NCBI GenBank assembly: GCA_014904845.1
Contig: MU119215.1
Span: 124,001-188,000, forward strand
From: Acephala macrosclerotiorum
Lineage: Eukaryota; Ascomycota; Leotiomycetes; Helotiales; Mollisiaceae
Direction of reading: 5' to 3'
DNA: 64,000 bases
The translations under genes and the position numbers were made by a program. The notes beneath the pieces were generated by a model. That model did not search any database. It was not told where the DNA came from and saw nothing but the letters and a program-made list of their open reading frames with translations. Below, in pieces: positions 43,380 to 57,150 of this stretch (position 1 is its first letter; each line of letters opens with the position of its first letter).

Positions 43380-44731
43380 TTAGGCCATGGTGGAATCGAC
43401 TTCTTTCTCAAGCCCGAGCCTAGCGACCATCGAGGCGGGTGTAAACGTCCCTGGAGATAACTCCCTTTCAGCACTATCCAGTTCCATGCAAGAATAGATG
43501 CACTCGTAGCTTTCCCCGGTTCCTTCTAGCAATGTGGCAGCCGACCCGAGTTGTCCTTCCTCCGCCTTCATTCATTGGCAGTTGATCGATTGGGTATCGC
43601 GCCGGAGGGAAGGTTTGGTAGCAGTCATGATGCTATGTTGGAAGTGAAGTTGCAGTCGATTCTGCTGGAGTGTCGAATACTGATTAAGTTGAGCGACCAT
43701 GGGAGACTTGCTGAGAGAAAAGGACAAATTGGTTCTCGACATTGGTTCTTGTTGCTGGGCTAGATGTCCATCTCGACCATTATTCTCCGGCTTGTTTGCT
43801 CTCGTATTCATCCTAGACATCGACTCTTTCTTCATTGGCGCACTCGATATTCGGGTATGTTCTCTGGCAATTGTTGACCTTGCTGCTATAGTACTCAAAT
43901 TTGAGGAGCTAGAACAGCATCAGAGTTCGTCATTCGAAGCGACTATGGGTCGGAGTCGCAGTTGATGGTGCTCCGTTGCTCTGTGGGAGAGATAAGAGAG
44001 GCACAAGGACCTTGAAGGAGTAGGAGTGTAACCATTGCCATGTTTGCTTGAATGGAGTCCAACATATTTTCCTATGACGAATCTGACCATGTTGCCCAAT
44101 CGTCACTCCACCGCGATAGACAGATGACGTTGAGCCACTGTTAATGGGAGTGATTGCCCAATCTATGAGTACAAATTGTTGATGTCTTGACTCCTCGCGG
44201 TGCTTACATAGTCTCTGGTAACTGTATCGGACAATATTTCCATGATGAACTTTAAAACTCCGTACAGCACACAGAGTCAATATATAAGTGTCACCAGATG
44301 ATGGTACAATATGCTCAGTATCACACATAGCTGTATCTCAATGTTGCGACTGCAACAATGGCGAATACAAGCAGCGGGATGATGAAATTGATTAGACAAT
44401 GGGAGATTAGAAAATCTAAAACATATCAGACTCATACACATTTTCAAACTCAAACAAGACAAATCAAGCTTTCAAAACCTCGGGAAAATGATGACTCCGT
44501 GTTCTGAATAATGTGCATTACGAGTGCAGTGAGACTGTTCAGGTCACAAACTATGCGCGACCTCGCGAAGGAGCAGAACTTGAGGTTGATGCCCATACTC
44601 GGTACCTTGCTATTTCCAAGCATAATAAGATCCGCAGCCCCTGAAGTCCAGAATGTTCGATCTTTTATTAGCAAACAAGATCCCAAGGCATAAACGTGCC
44701 TCGATCCTGCTTCGATCCCAGCAGATGACAC
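43380..44731 (-). pseudogene. Possible degraded leftward multi-exon gene with a membrane segment
   Basis: Several leftward pieces are protein-like. An opening piece lies at 44450-44731 (MSSAGIEAGSRHVYALG, then CDLNSLTALVMHIIQ). A hydrophobic segment, INFIIPLLVFAIVAVATL, lies at about 44340-44395. A Gln/Ser-rich stretch at 43572-43898 continues in the same phase after one TGA into MKAEEGQLGSAATLLEG (43380-43571). Splice sites could join some of them, but no consistent full model emerged. No family is recognised. It may be a dead gene or chance. Confidence 0.22.
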
Positions 44732-46021
44732 ACGAGCAGATCAGCGATGAACAGATGTTAAAAGAGAAAATCCCCAAATCTCCACGTCAGGTTTCGTATT
44801 CGAGGTGGAGAGAGTGCGTCTGATTGTCTGATAAAGTGGAGAGAATCGTCACTGGCGTTTCTCGCAGACAGCGAAAAAGTCAAACTAGACTCTTTCGAGG
44901 CCCTTGAGGATCTGGATCTGGGCCAATTGCTGCCCTTGATTGTGCGTCAGAAGTGTTGAGGCGGCTCGAGATTCACAGACCGTTGCACTGCCTTTGCGCT
45001 GCGTAAGCGCCAGAACTCCTCGCTGCTTGAACTGCATAGGGGGAAGGCGGCGTCTATTTGAGAAACCCGGCCTATAGTCAGCTTTCAGGAGCGTTGAAGA
45101 GTTGAGGCAACAACTTTGCTCCTGACTTCCTTTCCAGCAATCACGACGACACCATCGACAGTCATCGACGGCAGCAACAACCCAGCAGATTCCGAATCAC
45201 CTCTGAATCGTACTGACGGTGCTTCTGCATTCTTCATAAACCCCACACTGCGCATTCCAACAAGCAGCCCAAGCTTCGCCAACTCAAACCCTCAAACACA
45301 CACGAATCTTACACAAAACTATCCGACGATATTCGGCCTCAACGAAAGTACTGCACATACGTTCGCAGATTATTATCGAACGCACTCTTGCGAGACCATT
45401 GTGTCCCATCTGATCCGGCACTCAGGAGAATCCCGAAGCCATTTTTAAGGCGCTCTCGTTTATCGAAGGCAGACCCGCGCTTGTTTTGAGAATCAAATCC
45501 AAATACAAATCCGAACGAGCCCGCAACAACTCGAGTCCCAAAATCCCCAACGAAGACCAGCCTCACCACCGCCACCTGATCCGCTACTAAGCGATCTTGA
45601 AAGACGAATAGCTGTGAATATCCAGCATCATACCACATAAAACTCGACTTGAGGTCATCCCCTTCGAGATTTGACTCCTGCGGCAAACCTCGATCTTCCA
45701 CGAAAGAGGCGCCACCCCAGTCGGGACATCAGAAGACGACGCGGCTTTCTGCCGAAAGCTTCATTGAGGCCGATTTCACTTCATTGTATGTATTCCGTCC
45801 CCGGCCGAGCGCGTTGAGGGTCACCTTACTGCGCCCACCAAATTCGCTCCCACAATTCTCAGCCGCATGCTAATCTACGACGCGTTACAGCCCACGAAGT
45901 GATTCATAGTCCTCCCTCCAGCGAACACACCTCTAGGAAGCAGATCGTTGCCCCACGCTCTTTCACTGCGGAAACCACAACCATAACCCCGTCACCTTCT
46001 TCCTAACAGAGGACAGAAGCC
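44732..46021. other. Intergenic and PP1 upstream region
   Basis: Contains a 110-codon plus frame at 45116-45448 and overlapping minus frames without domains. The final few hundred bases are pyrimidine-rich and likely form the PP1 promoter and 5' UTR. Confidence 0.4.
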
Positions 46022-47203
<1,182 letters not shown>

Positions 47204-49288
47204 ATGAACAATTACGAACTTCCTTGTGTATAGCAGGTTCGGACGCAGATAAGCAAGTCTTCGCGATTTCCTCTCGAGTCTCACGACACAGTATCGCCCA
47301 CGCGCTCCTCGATCCGATTTTCCCTCTCCTCGTACATCTCGATCGACCGATTTTTGCCATTCACGAACGACTCTCGATCCCGACGACTCTTTCCTCATCA
47401 CAAACATACCTATTGGTGCGCGTGCGTGCCTGGCGTTACGAAGCCTTCCTCTCAGACGACGTATCCTCGATTGTACACATCTCCTTTTTCTCACCGCAAA
47501 GCAGCTACGACCCACGACCATAAATCGCGATTGACACGAAAACTACGACTTTTAAGGCATCACGAAACGAAAAGATACACAAAAGAACGGGTTGATGGAT
47601 GAACAGGTTTTCTCTCTTCAGACTTGGTTTTTCTATAAACTGGCTCTCTTGCGTGGGTTAGTTGATGGCATAGCGTGGCAAGGAAAGGGCATATCTTTGT
47701 GTGTATATGAGATTACGATGTGGGAGAGGTTTGGCTTCTTCTGCGCAATGTTACGGTTACTTGTCTGTGTAGCTCTCTCGATTGGCGGCCCCGTTGCTTT
47801 CATTTTGGTGCTGATGGATGTGTGTGCTGGTGGGGGTGGGGGACCGGATGGGCGTTTTGTGTGGTGGGGGGGTTCTTTCTCTGACTGCGGGGCTCGTCTT
47901 ATCCAACTGGTGGGTTGATTATACTGGATGGATGACTCGTGCAGAACGATGGTACTTCTCTCTGGGTGTGGTGTGAATCGATTGATAACTGGGGTGGCCT
48001 CCTCTTTTCCGTAGTAGCCGTTCTGCCACAATTGCTCACGCTGATCTGTTGTGGGCGAATCAAATTAATTTCCTACACTTTACTTTTTTTTTTGTGATCT
48101 TTTTGCTGTGTACAGTATATTGCTCGCTTGCTACATGTGAGTGCTGACTCGCGCAACGCTTCTTTGCCGCATATGGCCTGTGATATTTTCCCACCTCGTT
48201 CAGCCTCTTGTGCCAAGTGGCTTGATCCCACATGCTTGTGCTGGGTAAGATGGGTCATTATGATGGTCAATATGCTCACAATACTTTGTTGTCGACTCAC
48301 CGTACTGGGACAGGAGTCATGGAAAGAAGTTTTCTGAAAATTCTACTTGATTTGTCAATTAAGTTTTGACTAATGGGAAGCTTCGCTGCCCAGCATTGAG
48401 TTGGAGACCAGAATATGAGTGTTTTCGTTGGATGGCTGCTTTGCCAAATTTGCTTGCTTCTTTCTTCTGGTGTACTCATGTTGTTCTGCTTGAGAGTCTA
48501 TTTGAAGGTATGTTCGCTTCACCTTCTGTTAATTTCGGAATTTGGCAGCCTTGTTACTCAATCCATCGTTCCTTCTCCAATAGTAGAAAAGCTACGATGC
48601 TAAGGATTTGTCTGAAGGTTGTAATTGTCAAGCGTTGGCTCTGACTTCGTCCGCACTGTACCTTTTTGCTTCCTAACATCTAAGACGGAGCAACCGGCAG
48701 GGGCATGAAGGTTAAGGGAGGCTGAGAGCTAATCTTTGGCTGGAAAGACAGAAAGGAGATGGACTTGAGCTCAGCATTATAGTAATAATCTTAAGTTCAT
48801 TCTTCTCTCTCAACTCTTGGTTTTTTGAAGGGATACATATCTTTGAAGCCCCTCTCACTTGATATCTCAATTGGGCTTGAAGAAATACATCTCGCAAAAT
48901 GCAACGAGACTGTGGAAAGGCGAGGTGGGGCGGGGGGGTAATAGGGACAAGAGAACCATTTTCAACTTCAAAATCTGGAGAAAGTAAAAAATTCCGCGAG
49001 CTATCCATTCTCTTGCGGATTACATTCTTGATAGGAGATCCAGTACCAAAAAGTTTTTCCCCGATACACCCTCAGGGCTTCTCGCTGGTGACTGCTCTTC
49101 CATCAACCTCACTTGCTGGCCGCTTCACTTTGAGCAATGAAATGATGTTCCGATTGATAATTTCCTTCGAGACAAACAATATTAGAAATAAAAGACATAA
49201 CTTCGTTTTCGTACAACACCACTCCTTCCAGACTCCCCATTTCCCACCACAATCAACCCATCCCCCAAAACAAACCTCATCCAAAACC
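47204..49288. other. Convergent intergenic region of about 2.1 kb
   Basis: PP1 3' UTR (pyrimidine-rich) followed by spacer up to the stop of the leftward Rdx gene. Short frames on both strands carry no domain. T- and G-rich low-complexity patches lie near 47830 and 48085. Confidence 0.45.
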
Positions 49289-50687
49289 TCAACCACAATC
49301 CTCACAGTCCTCCCCCGGCCTACAGAACCCGTAACTCTCCCCATCCCCATCGGCACCACCAATGACAATTTTCCCCCTCGAATTCAACACCTCCTTCTCC
49401 AGCCCATCTCCCCCATTGCCCCCATCAACCGCATCTCCTTTACTACTCCCAGGCCTCGAGCTAACATCAACATCCATAGGAGTAAATTTTCTCTCTGCTG
49501 CTAAGGGCAGGGCTTGGAGACGGTTAATAGCTTTTGGTATCGGTGTGAATGCGGAGGAGGATGTGGGGTCTGGGGTAGAGGAGGTTGTATTGGTGGTAGA
49601 GGAGGGTGGTTGGGGATGAGAAGGGGTAGATTTCTTGCCGTCTACGTGGCCGAGGTCGCGGGAAGGGTCGATTATGTCGCGGACGCGGCGTTTGAGTTCT
49701 TTTGTTTCTGAGGGGGTTGTTAGCTTGTGTATGTGTGGTGGATGAAGGCTGAGGAATCTTGAGGACGCTTGGGGACGAGGAGACTTGATTTGGCTTAAAC
49801 AGTAGCGGCCGAGTAGTATAAGTCGGTGAGATGCATGGAGTTTGCGTTCCAATTTTGTGAAAAAGATCATAGAGCACTCCAACCCAGTAGCCTTGAGAGT
49901 CCATCTACTTGCAGGACTTTCGTTATTCGACGACCCTTGCCTTCCGATAGCCGAGGGCTACCAATCCAATAGTCGAATGTCCCAAAAGTTCTGGCATACT
50001 GTAATTTGAACACCACTGTGTGTTGACGAAATATTATCGACGTCAAAATGATGAAAACGAGTTCAATAACGAGAAGCAAAACATACCAGGAAACCCACCG
50101 TCCACCTTCCGATCCCACAACAAATGCTGCTGCACCATCACCTTTCCGTCCACCCCCTCCCCCTCCCTCACAGCATTATACAATTGCACAACGAAAGTCC
50201 CTCCAGTCGAGGGTTGCAACGCCACCTCTCCCAAACTCGTCGAGAACGTAGACAACAACTCTTGAGCAAACTATCGCACCAAAAATCAGCCACTGAAATC
50301 TGAGACACGGCGCTTTTCTCTCTATTATGGAGGGGGGCTTGAGATCTTCCCGTAGTTGCAGCTCTTTATACAATACTACCATATCTACGGAGGAGATTTG
50401 GACTTGTATCACGTGTCGGCAGAGGTCTCCGAATATCTAATACTTGGGATTGCGGGGAGCCGGCCGAAACCAACATGGGAAGAAATTTGGGAGACGGAGT
50501 TTGAGTGCCGAACTGTATCAGAGGGGAAAAGATGGGATGGTATGGGAATTGTACGAACGTATGCTGCTCTTAACATCCACTGCGGTGGCTGTTAGTGGTT
50601 TGTAATCTTCAGCGAGGAGATGGGAGGGCGTACTTTACATTGCGTGCAGAATTGGATGGTGATGCGGGGAAATGGTCCTTGCTCCAT
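49289..50687 (-). CDS. Rdx-family (SelW/SelT/SelH-like) thioredoxin-fold protein with long C-terminal extension
   Basis: Four exons join in frame to 225 residues: 50634-50687, 50559-50579 (21 nt), 50087-50270 and 49289-49707. Introns are 54, 288 and 379 nt, the last two unusually long for this window. The Rdx fold is clear: PRITIQFCTQCK with redox motif C14-T-Q-C17, WMLRAAY, AQELLSTFSTSLGEVALQPS, TGGTFVV, LLWDRKVDGGFPETKELK and DIIDPSRDLGH. In animals the second Cys can be selenocysteine; here both are Cys. A Ser/Thr/Pro-rich low-complexity extension of about 110 residues ends in CRPGEDCEDCG, three further Cys that could act as a second redox pair. The role is presumed thiol-redox, with partner unknown. 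The 21-nt second exon is easily missed. Confidence 0.88.
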
Positions 50688-51293
50688 GCTTGATATTCAG
50701 TGGCTTCGATTTTGACTGGGTTATGGCTGGAAATATCGGTGGCTTGATGATGGAGTTTGTGGCAATTATGAAGTTACGCTACCAAATTCAATCTGATAAC
50801 AGTCCAGTGTCGCTTTTATATCGAAGTTCCTGGATTCGGGATTTGTCCGCCCGTGTGCCGAAATTGGACTGGAGAACACTCTACACCGAAAGAGCACATT
50901 AAGTGAAATGAGAGCTCTTGATTTCCAATCATCAATGTCCATTCGACTGCTCAGAAGCTATTTGAAAGGCCTGCAATTGTACTGTATTGAAAGTTCCTCA
51001 TGCCCATCGTAAAAGTTATACACAAGAAGTAACTACTGCAAACAGGAAATATTACATGCTCCATTGCTCTTCCCCCAGTCGTCGCAGCGTCATAATGACA
51101 AGTGCAACCAACCGCCTTTCGCTCAATGCAACGCTTCACAGAGGTATTATTTGCAGACTAATCCCGTACGCCAATGAACGCCTATTGGTGGATTCCCACT
51201 CTCTTCATCGGGGTCGTAGCGTACAGAGCATCGTTCTCGACCCATAGGTATTGACTTTCGACCATTTTGTATGATTTCTGACCCGTCCATCCT
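50688..51293. other. Intergenic between the Rdx gene and the G-gamma gene
   Basis: Promoter side of the Rdx gene and 3' UTR of the G-gamma gene. No other feature recognised. Confidence 0.5.
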
Positions 51294-51705
51294 TCACATA
51301 ACCGAACAGCAGCCTCCAGATTCTGTAGAACGTATTAGCAAAGCTCCGAAGTCGTAGGGACATTCGAAAGGCTCCAGAAGGACACAGCTTATTCAAACCG
51401 GTGGTCCGTGGGTTACGAGTATGGAGCCGTAGCAAACGTCAAAGAATCAACTCACGTTGTGGTGTATACGGATCCTCGCGCTTGTCAACAGTTCCCCAGA
51501 CAGATGGTACCATGAAGTCCTTGGTGCTGTTCGTGTAATTGATAATGCTCTTGGCAGCCTGCGAGACCGGAATTCGCTCACGCTCCAAATCCTCCCTCAG
51601 TCGAGTGTTCAATTCGGTGAGACGTCGTAGCTTCAGGTCCGCCATCGACTGCTTGTTCTTCTTCATCTGACCGGGATCTTCGCGAGAGGAGTATCCTGAA
51701 GGCAT
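51294..51705 (-). CDS. Heterotrimeric G-protein gamma subunit
   Basis: Exon 1 (51456-51705) and exon 2 (51294-51322) are split by a 133-nt intron, giving 92 residues. The start at MPSGYSSRED matches the family length; the upstream ATG at 51768 is not preferred. The diagnostic gamma sequence KKNKQSMADLKLRRLTELN leads into the coiled coil that pairs with G-beta. DFMVPSVWGTVDKREDPY follows, and the protein ends GGCCSVM. CSVM is a CaaX box for farnesylation, and the preceding Cys is a likely palmitoylation site, placing the beta-gamma dimer at the plasma membrane. It acts in pheromone, nutrient and developmental signalling. Only nine codons, including the CaaX box, lie in the tiny last exon, so simple gene calls would lose the lipid anchor. 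Confidence 0.95.
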
Positions 51706-52149
51706 TTTTGAAGGTGATTGGTGTCCAAGGCGGTCGCACTTCTGATGAACTGCTTTGACAGTCAGCAATTGAATTGGTCGAAGGCGAGGAGAGGTCGCGC
51801 ACTTCTTTTTGACGAGAGTTGAGGTCTAAAGGTCTGCGACAAGTCGCTGAGGAAATTTCGAGACGGAGACGATGAGGGAGGTCGGTCTATTGAGATTGCA
51901 ACAGGTGGGTGCGCTCAGTTCAGTAAGGTGCGAGCGAGGGTCCAAATGAGGCTAGCTCCAATGACCCACTTTATCGCAAAGACTCACATGCTCGGTTAGG
52001 GATAGTGCGAAATCTGAATCTTGACGACTGAGCGCACACAGCAAAATCGCAGAACACAACGATCCTGATCGCGGCCACCACGCTCCACCGCGACAGACGA
52101 CTGCAAATACGAAGAAGAACCGATACAAGGGCCCCGGAGCTTGCCCAAT
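51706..52149. promoter_or_regulatory. Bidirectional promoter between G-gamma and eIF3a
   Basis: The 444 bp between two divergent starts. No TATA box is evident. It holds both 5' UTRs and the shared regulatory region, inferred from layout. Confidence 0.5.
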
Positions 52150-55100
52150 ATGCCTCCACCACCTCACCAGAAGCCAGAGAATGTGCTGAAGCGCGCTCAT
52201 GAACTCATGGGCGTGGGCCAGTCGCAGGCTGCACTAGTCCTACTACACGAACATATCACTTCCAAGAGAAGCCGAAATGTCCCCATTCAATCCTTGGAGC
52301 CGGTTATGCTCCTGCTCGTCGAGCAATCCGTCGAGCAAAAGAAAGGCAAACTCGCTAAGGATGCCTTATACCAATACAAGAATATCAGCCAGAACACCAA
52401 TGTTGGCACGATTGAGGTAGGCAGATGCCCTTCTACGGTGGTACTTTTAGATCGAATGCTAATGTGTTCTGCAGTTGGTTCTGAAGAAGTTTATCGAATT
52501 GGCAGAAGAGAAGGTTACGGCCGCGCAAGCCAAGGCAGACGAAGTTCAATCCTCCCTCGAGACCACAGCCGCCACCGCAAGCGTTGACGATCTCGAAGCC
52601 TCCGAAACTCCAGAGTCCATCCTCCTCTCCACCGTATCAGGCGAACAATCCCGAGACCGTACCGATAGAGCTATCGTCACACCATGGCTCAAGTTCTTGT
52701 GGGAGACATACAGGACTGTCCTCGATATCCTCAGAAACAATGCGAGACTGGAGATCATGTACCAGAGCACTGCTATGCAGGCGTTCGAGTTCTGCCAAAA
52801 GTACACCAGAAAGACCGAGTTCCGCAGACTGTGCGAGTTGCTCCGAAACCATGTTCAGACCGCTGCCAAGTACTCTGCTCAGATGCACGCCATCAACCTC
52901 AACGATCCCGATACTCTTCAACGCCATCTTGAGACCCGTTTCCAGCAATTGAACGTTGCAGTTGAGCTTGAGTTATGGCAGGAGGCTTTCAGAAGTGTTG
53001 AGGATATCCACACCTTGCTCAACCTAAGCAAGCGCCCACCAAAGAATGTTATGATGGCCAACTATTACGAGAAGTTGACTCGAATTTTCTTGGTTGGAGA
53101 GAACTACCTGTTCCATGCTGCCGCCTGGTCTAGATACTACAACCTCCTCCGTCAATCCGCATCTATGGTTGCAGCAGGCCAGAGCAAGAAGTCGGACAAT
53201 CCATCTACAACTGAGGCCGATCTTTCCAAGGCCGCTTCTTTCGTCTTGTTGTCGGCTCTTGCTATCCCAGTCATCAGCACTTCAAGATCCCGTGGTGCCT
53301 TGGTTGACATCGATGAGGCCAAGAAGAACAAGAACTCACGTCTTACACACCTCCTCGGCATGGCTCAAGCCCCCACTCGTGCTGTTCTCTTCAAGGATGC
53401 CATGAGCAAGGGCCTCCTAAAGCGTGCTCGACCTGAGATTCGTGAGCTCTACCAAATCCTCGAGGTTGAGTTCCACCCCCTTTCCATCTGCCAGAAGATC
53501 TCTCCAATCCTCGCCAAGATTGGTGCCGATGCGGAGATGGAGAAGTACATCCAGCCTCTTCAACAAGTCATCTTGACCAGACTCTTCCAGCAATTGTCTC
53601 AAGTTTACGAGACCGTCGATCTTGAGTTTGTTGAGAACCTTGCCAAATTCCCCGAGCCATTCCAAGTCACAAGAGACACCATCGAGAAGTTCATCATGAA
53701 TGGTAACAAGAAGGGTGATCTTGCTATCCGCATGGACCATGCTACCGGCGTTCTCAGCTTCGATACCGATGTCTTCTCATCCACGAAGGCTGTTCATGCT
53801 GGCTCTGGTGCTGGCTCTGCCGAAAGCGAATCTTCTTCCGTCCAAAGACTTCAAAATACCCCCTCCGAAATTGTCCGAACTCAACTTACACGCCTGGCTT
53901 CATCGCTCTACATCACTTGCCAATACATCGATCCATCATTCAACGAGGCGAGAGTCAAGGCACGAGAGGCAGCATATGCAAGAGCTAAAGCTGGCGCTGA
54001 GCAAGAACACCTGGAGACCTTAGCCCGCAAGGAGGTCATCCAGAAGCGTAAGGAGGAGGCATCTGAGATCCAAGCCCGGAAGGAGAAGGAAGATGCTACC
54101 AGGAAACGAATCAAGGCCGCCCAACTCCAAGAAGCTGAAGACAAGCGCCTCCAACAGGAACAGAAGGAACGTGAGGAGAAACGTATGAAGGCTGAGCTGG
54201 ATCGAGTTCGAAAGGAAGAGCTCAAGAAGCAGATTGCAGATCTCAAGATTGGTCCCAAGGCCATCAATATCGATGTTGAGAATCTAGACGACCTCAATGC
54301 CAACGACATCCGTGCCATGAAGCTTGCTCAACTTGAGCGCGAGAAGAATGACGTCAACGAGAAGCTTCGAGTCACTGGCAAGCGAATCGATCATCTTGAG
54401 CGAGCATTCCGCAAGGAGGAAGCCAAAAAATTACCCGAAGACTATGCTCAGCAACGCGAGAAGGACTTCGAAGCTTACCAGAAGATCAAAGCTCAGACTC
54501 TGAAGGAAGCTGAGGCCAAGCACAAGGAGAACGTCGAACTCAAGCACAGACTCAGCCGATTGGTCAGCCACTACGAAAGCTATCGCGCCACAGTCGTCGA
54601 ACGAAGAAAGGATGAATTCGAGAGGCGCCGCCGCGATGCTGAGAGAGAGCTTGAGAAGGCAATGTCACTACGCAGAAAGGAGTTTAGGGATCGCAAGGCT
54701 CGTGAGAAGAAGGAACGCGAGGAGGAGGAACAAAGATTGCGTGAGGAGGAGGAGCGTGCTGCTAAGGAAGCTGAGGAGAAGGCTGCTCGTGATGAGAAGA
54801 AGAGACAGGAGTTTGCTGAGCTCAAGGCTATTCGCGAGAAGGAGAGACAGGAGGCATTGGAGATGGCAGCCAAACAGGCCGCCCGTGCCGAGGAAGCAGA
54901 GAAGCGTCGCGCAGAGGCTAAGGCTGCTGCTAGATCTATTCCTCCAGCAATTGAACGTGGAGGCAGCCAATCTGGAGGTGGAGCAGTCCGTCCGCCTCTC
55001 CCATTGGCGGGTGCGAAGCTCGGATGGAGAGAGAAGGAACGACTCCGAGCCGAGGGCAAGGAGGTACCTTCCACGCGTACCGAGTCCCCTATGGCCCGCG

Positions 55101-55444
55101 CCTCCCCAATGGGTCGTGCTGCTCCAGTAGAACGTGCTGCTCCTATGGAGCGTACGGATAGCAACGAGCGACCCGCCGGTCCTCCTCGTTTGGCTCTCGC
55201 GGGCGGTAAGCCCAGCTGGAGAGACCGAGAGGCTGCCAAGGCTGCCGGTGGTGGTGCTCCAGCTGATGCTCCTCCGTCCCGTGTACCCTCCGGTGGTACC
55301 CCGCTGTTCCGTGGGAGGTCTGGAAGAGGTGAGGAGGAGAGACGTGATGATGCACCTCCCCCTGCTGCTGCATCCGGCGATAGTCTTAGACCATCTGGTG
55401 CGGCTGGCAAGTTTGTGCCTCCTCATTTGAGAAATAAGCAGTGA
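52150..55444 (+). CDS. TIF32: Translation initiation factor eIF3 subunit a
   Basis: Exons 52150-52416 and 52475-55444 are joined across a 58-nt intron, giving 1078 residues. The N-terminus [19 protein letters not shown] is the conserved eIF3a start. The helical-repeat and PCI region spans roughly residues 1-510 ([58 protein letters not shown]). A long, highly charged coiled coil follows (about 560-900; [24 protein letters not shown]). The C-terminal tail has imperfect repeats containing [18 protein letters not shown] and [17 protein letters not shown], ending [12 protein letters not shown]. It scaffolds the eIF3 complex on the 40S subunit in the cytoplasm. Length and order are standard. An upstream in-frame TTG at 52141 is not needed. 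Confidence 0.96.
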
Positions 55445-56122
55445 TAGTTGGGTGGGAAGTGGGTGAGCTTCGTGTAATTACATAGGCGTTTTATGGTTTT
55501 GCTCTTTAGTTAGTTGCTGATCATGAATCAAATGCAACGAGAGAAAGAAGAAAATGAAGTTAGATAACTTAATTTTCTTTCGTGTCCCTGCTTGATGTTT
55601 GTCCATTAGTGTTACTACTTCGCAGTTCATGGCAGTCTATGGCTTTGAATGTACTAGTTTACTTCACACACCTTAGTTCTCGAAGTCCTCCATAGGTATT
55701 TGGGACATGAGAATACCGTTATACCTACCTCCATTTCAAGCATTCTCAACATCCATAAGCAAGTTCTCTGTCTATTACTTTACCGCCTCTGAAATATACT
55801 ATTATATACTATATAATCTAGGATTCGAAACTCTCCAAACTATTCCCAACATTCAGCTTTCAATCCCTGCTTATATCAAATCCGAAAATCCCTACTTTTG
55901 AATCTTGCTTCCTGAATTAGTAACTTACTATTGCCACCTCCTCCATCCTTGTTCCCAACATTCTCACAAGTAAAATGTTTGCTTGCCTTTCCCTTCCTCC
56001 TTACAACTCGCCACCACCAACTCCTCCTTCCCCATTCCCAAAATTCTCACTGGAAAAATGTTCGAATCCCTCTCCCAAGCTCACACTTAACTTCCCCATC
56101 TTCATCAAATTTCAAGACAGCT
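55445..56122. other. eIF3a 3' UTR and spacer
   Basis: AT-rich, no gene recognised. TTACTATTATATACTATATA-like sequence lies near 55800. Confidence 0.5.
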
Positions 56123-57150
56123 TCCCACACGTGACCGTTAAATCACATAAAACGACCCTTCCGACGCTTCGAGAGGATCAGAACACAAACACCTCCCGAA
56201 CCATTCTCCGACAAGGATAGCAGAGATGAAGGCGAAGGCGAAGCGGAAGGCGAAGCGGGAGGCTGCAAGCCCAATGAACTAAAGGAGAGGTCTGCTGTGG
56301 GTTTGCTTGTGTATTGGTTCAAAGGTGCAAAGATGCAATTTTTGGAAATACAAAAACAAGGTCAACGGCTGTCAATGAGTTACGATGTTATTCATCTAGT
56401 GACGGGATGGTGTGGTTGCTGGTTGTCGCTGATGTTTGTATAGCGGCTGGAAACGCTTTATATTATGGCGTGCATTACTGTCAAGAGAGTGCACGCTTGG
56501 ATGAGGAAGAGACGATACAACTGCTATCACTACACCTAGCATTCATCAGCTTTGTAGGCACTGTGCTCCACATGATCCTAAGCCTGCATTAAAACGACCC
56601 TTTGCGCATCTAGAGGACCAGCATGACCAACTACACGCACTTCCCTCTTTCACATGTGGACGGAGACGAAGATGACCAAGACGGTGAAGTCTCCTATTTC
56701 CCTATTTAAAGGCGAGCTGGGCATTGTTTCTTAGATTGCTCGTTTACGCATTCTTTATCCAGGTCAACATCCGAAGCTATGGCTATAGTCTGACTGCTGC
56801 CAAGAACATCCTTCTCACTCATCTGGTAAAACCCAGCGAGTTGCAGAATGGTGGCTGGAGGGAGGATGCAGCCATGCTTCAACGGAAAGAGCACATATAT
56901 ACAGTTGTCAAGAGAATTCAAGTGTTCAAACGAGACAAGGAAGAGACGACAGGGTTGCTACCACTATTGATAGTACTCGTATTCACCAAAACATTATATC
57001 TTCAGCCAGTAATCTTCCACGTGATCTCCAAGCTGCATAAAAACGATCTCTCACACGCCGAGGGGAACTAACTGACAAGTATTGCATGCCGCATGTAAGA
57101 TGTGGACGGAGATGAAGACGAAGACGACAAAGGCACCGGAGACACAAGGG
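56123..57150 (+). repeat. Diverged direct repeats of about 450 bp (three copies)
   Basis: Anchors TCCAC(A/G)TGATC...AAAACGA(C/T)C start at about 56123, 56567 and 57016, periods 444 and 449. Each is followed about 90 bp later by a block of the type GTGGACGGAGA(C/T)GAAGA (clear in copies 2 and 3). Between anchors, CTGTCAAGAGA and GAGGAAGAGACGA(C/T)A...TTGCTACCACTA-like blocks also recur. Related fragments appear at about 57290-57450 and 58090-58230 (ACGGACGA(C/T)GCG, GACAAGAGAA). Short frames inside, such as 56314-56592 and 56724-57071, are not conserved between copies. Confidence 0.6.

Noticed and set aside
54580..55426. Long minus-strand Ser/Leu-rich frames opposite eIF3a
   Set aside because: Antisense shadows of the charged eIF3a coiled coil and tail.
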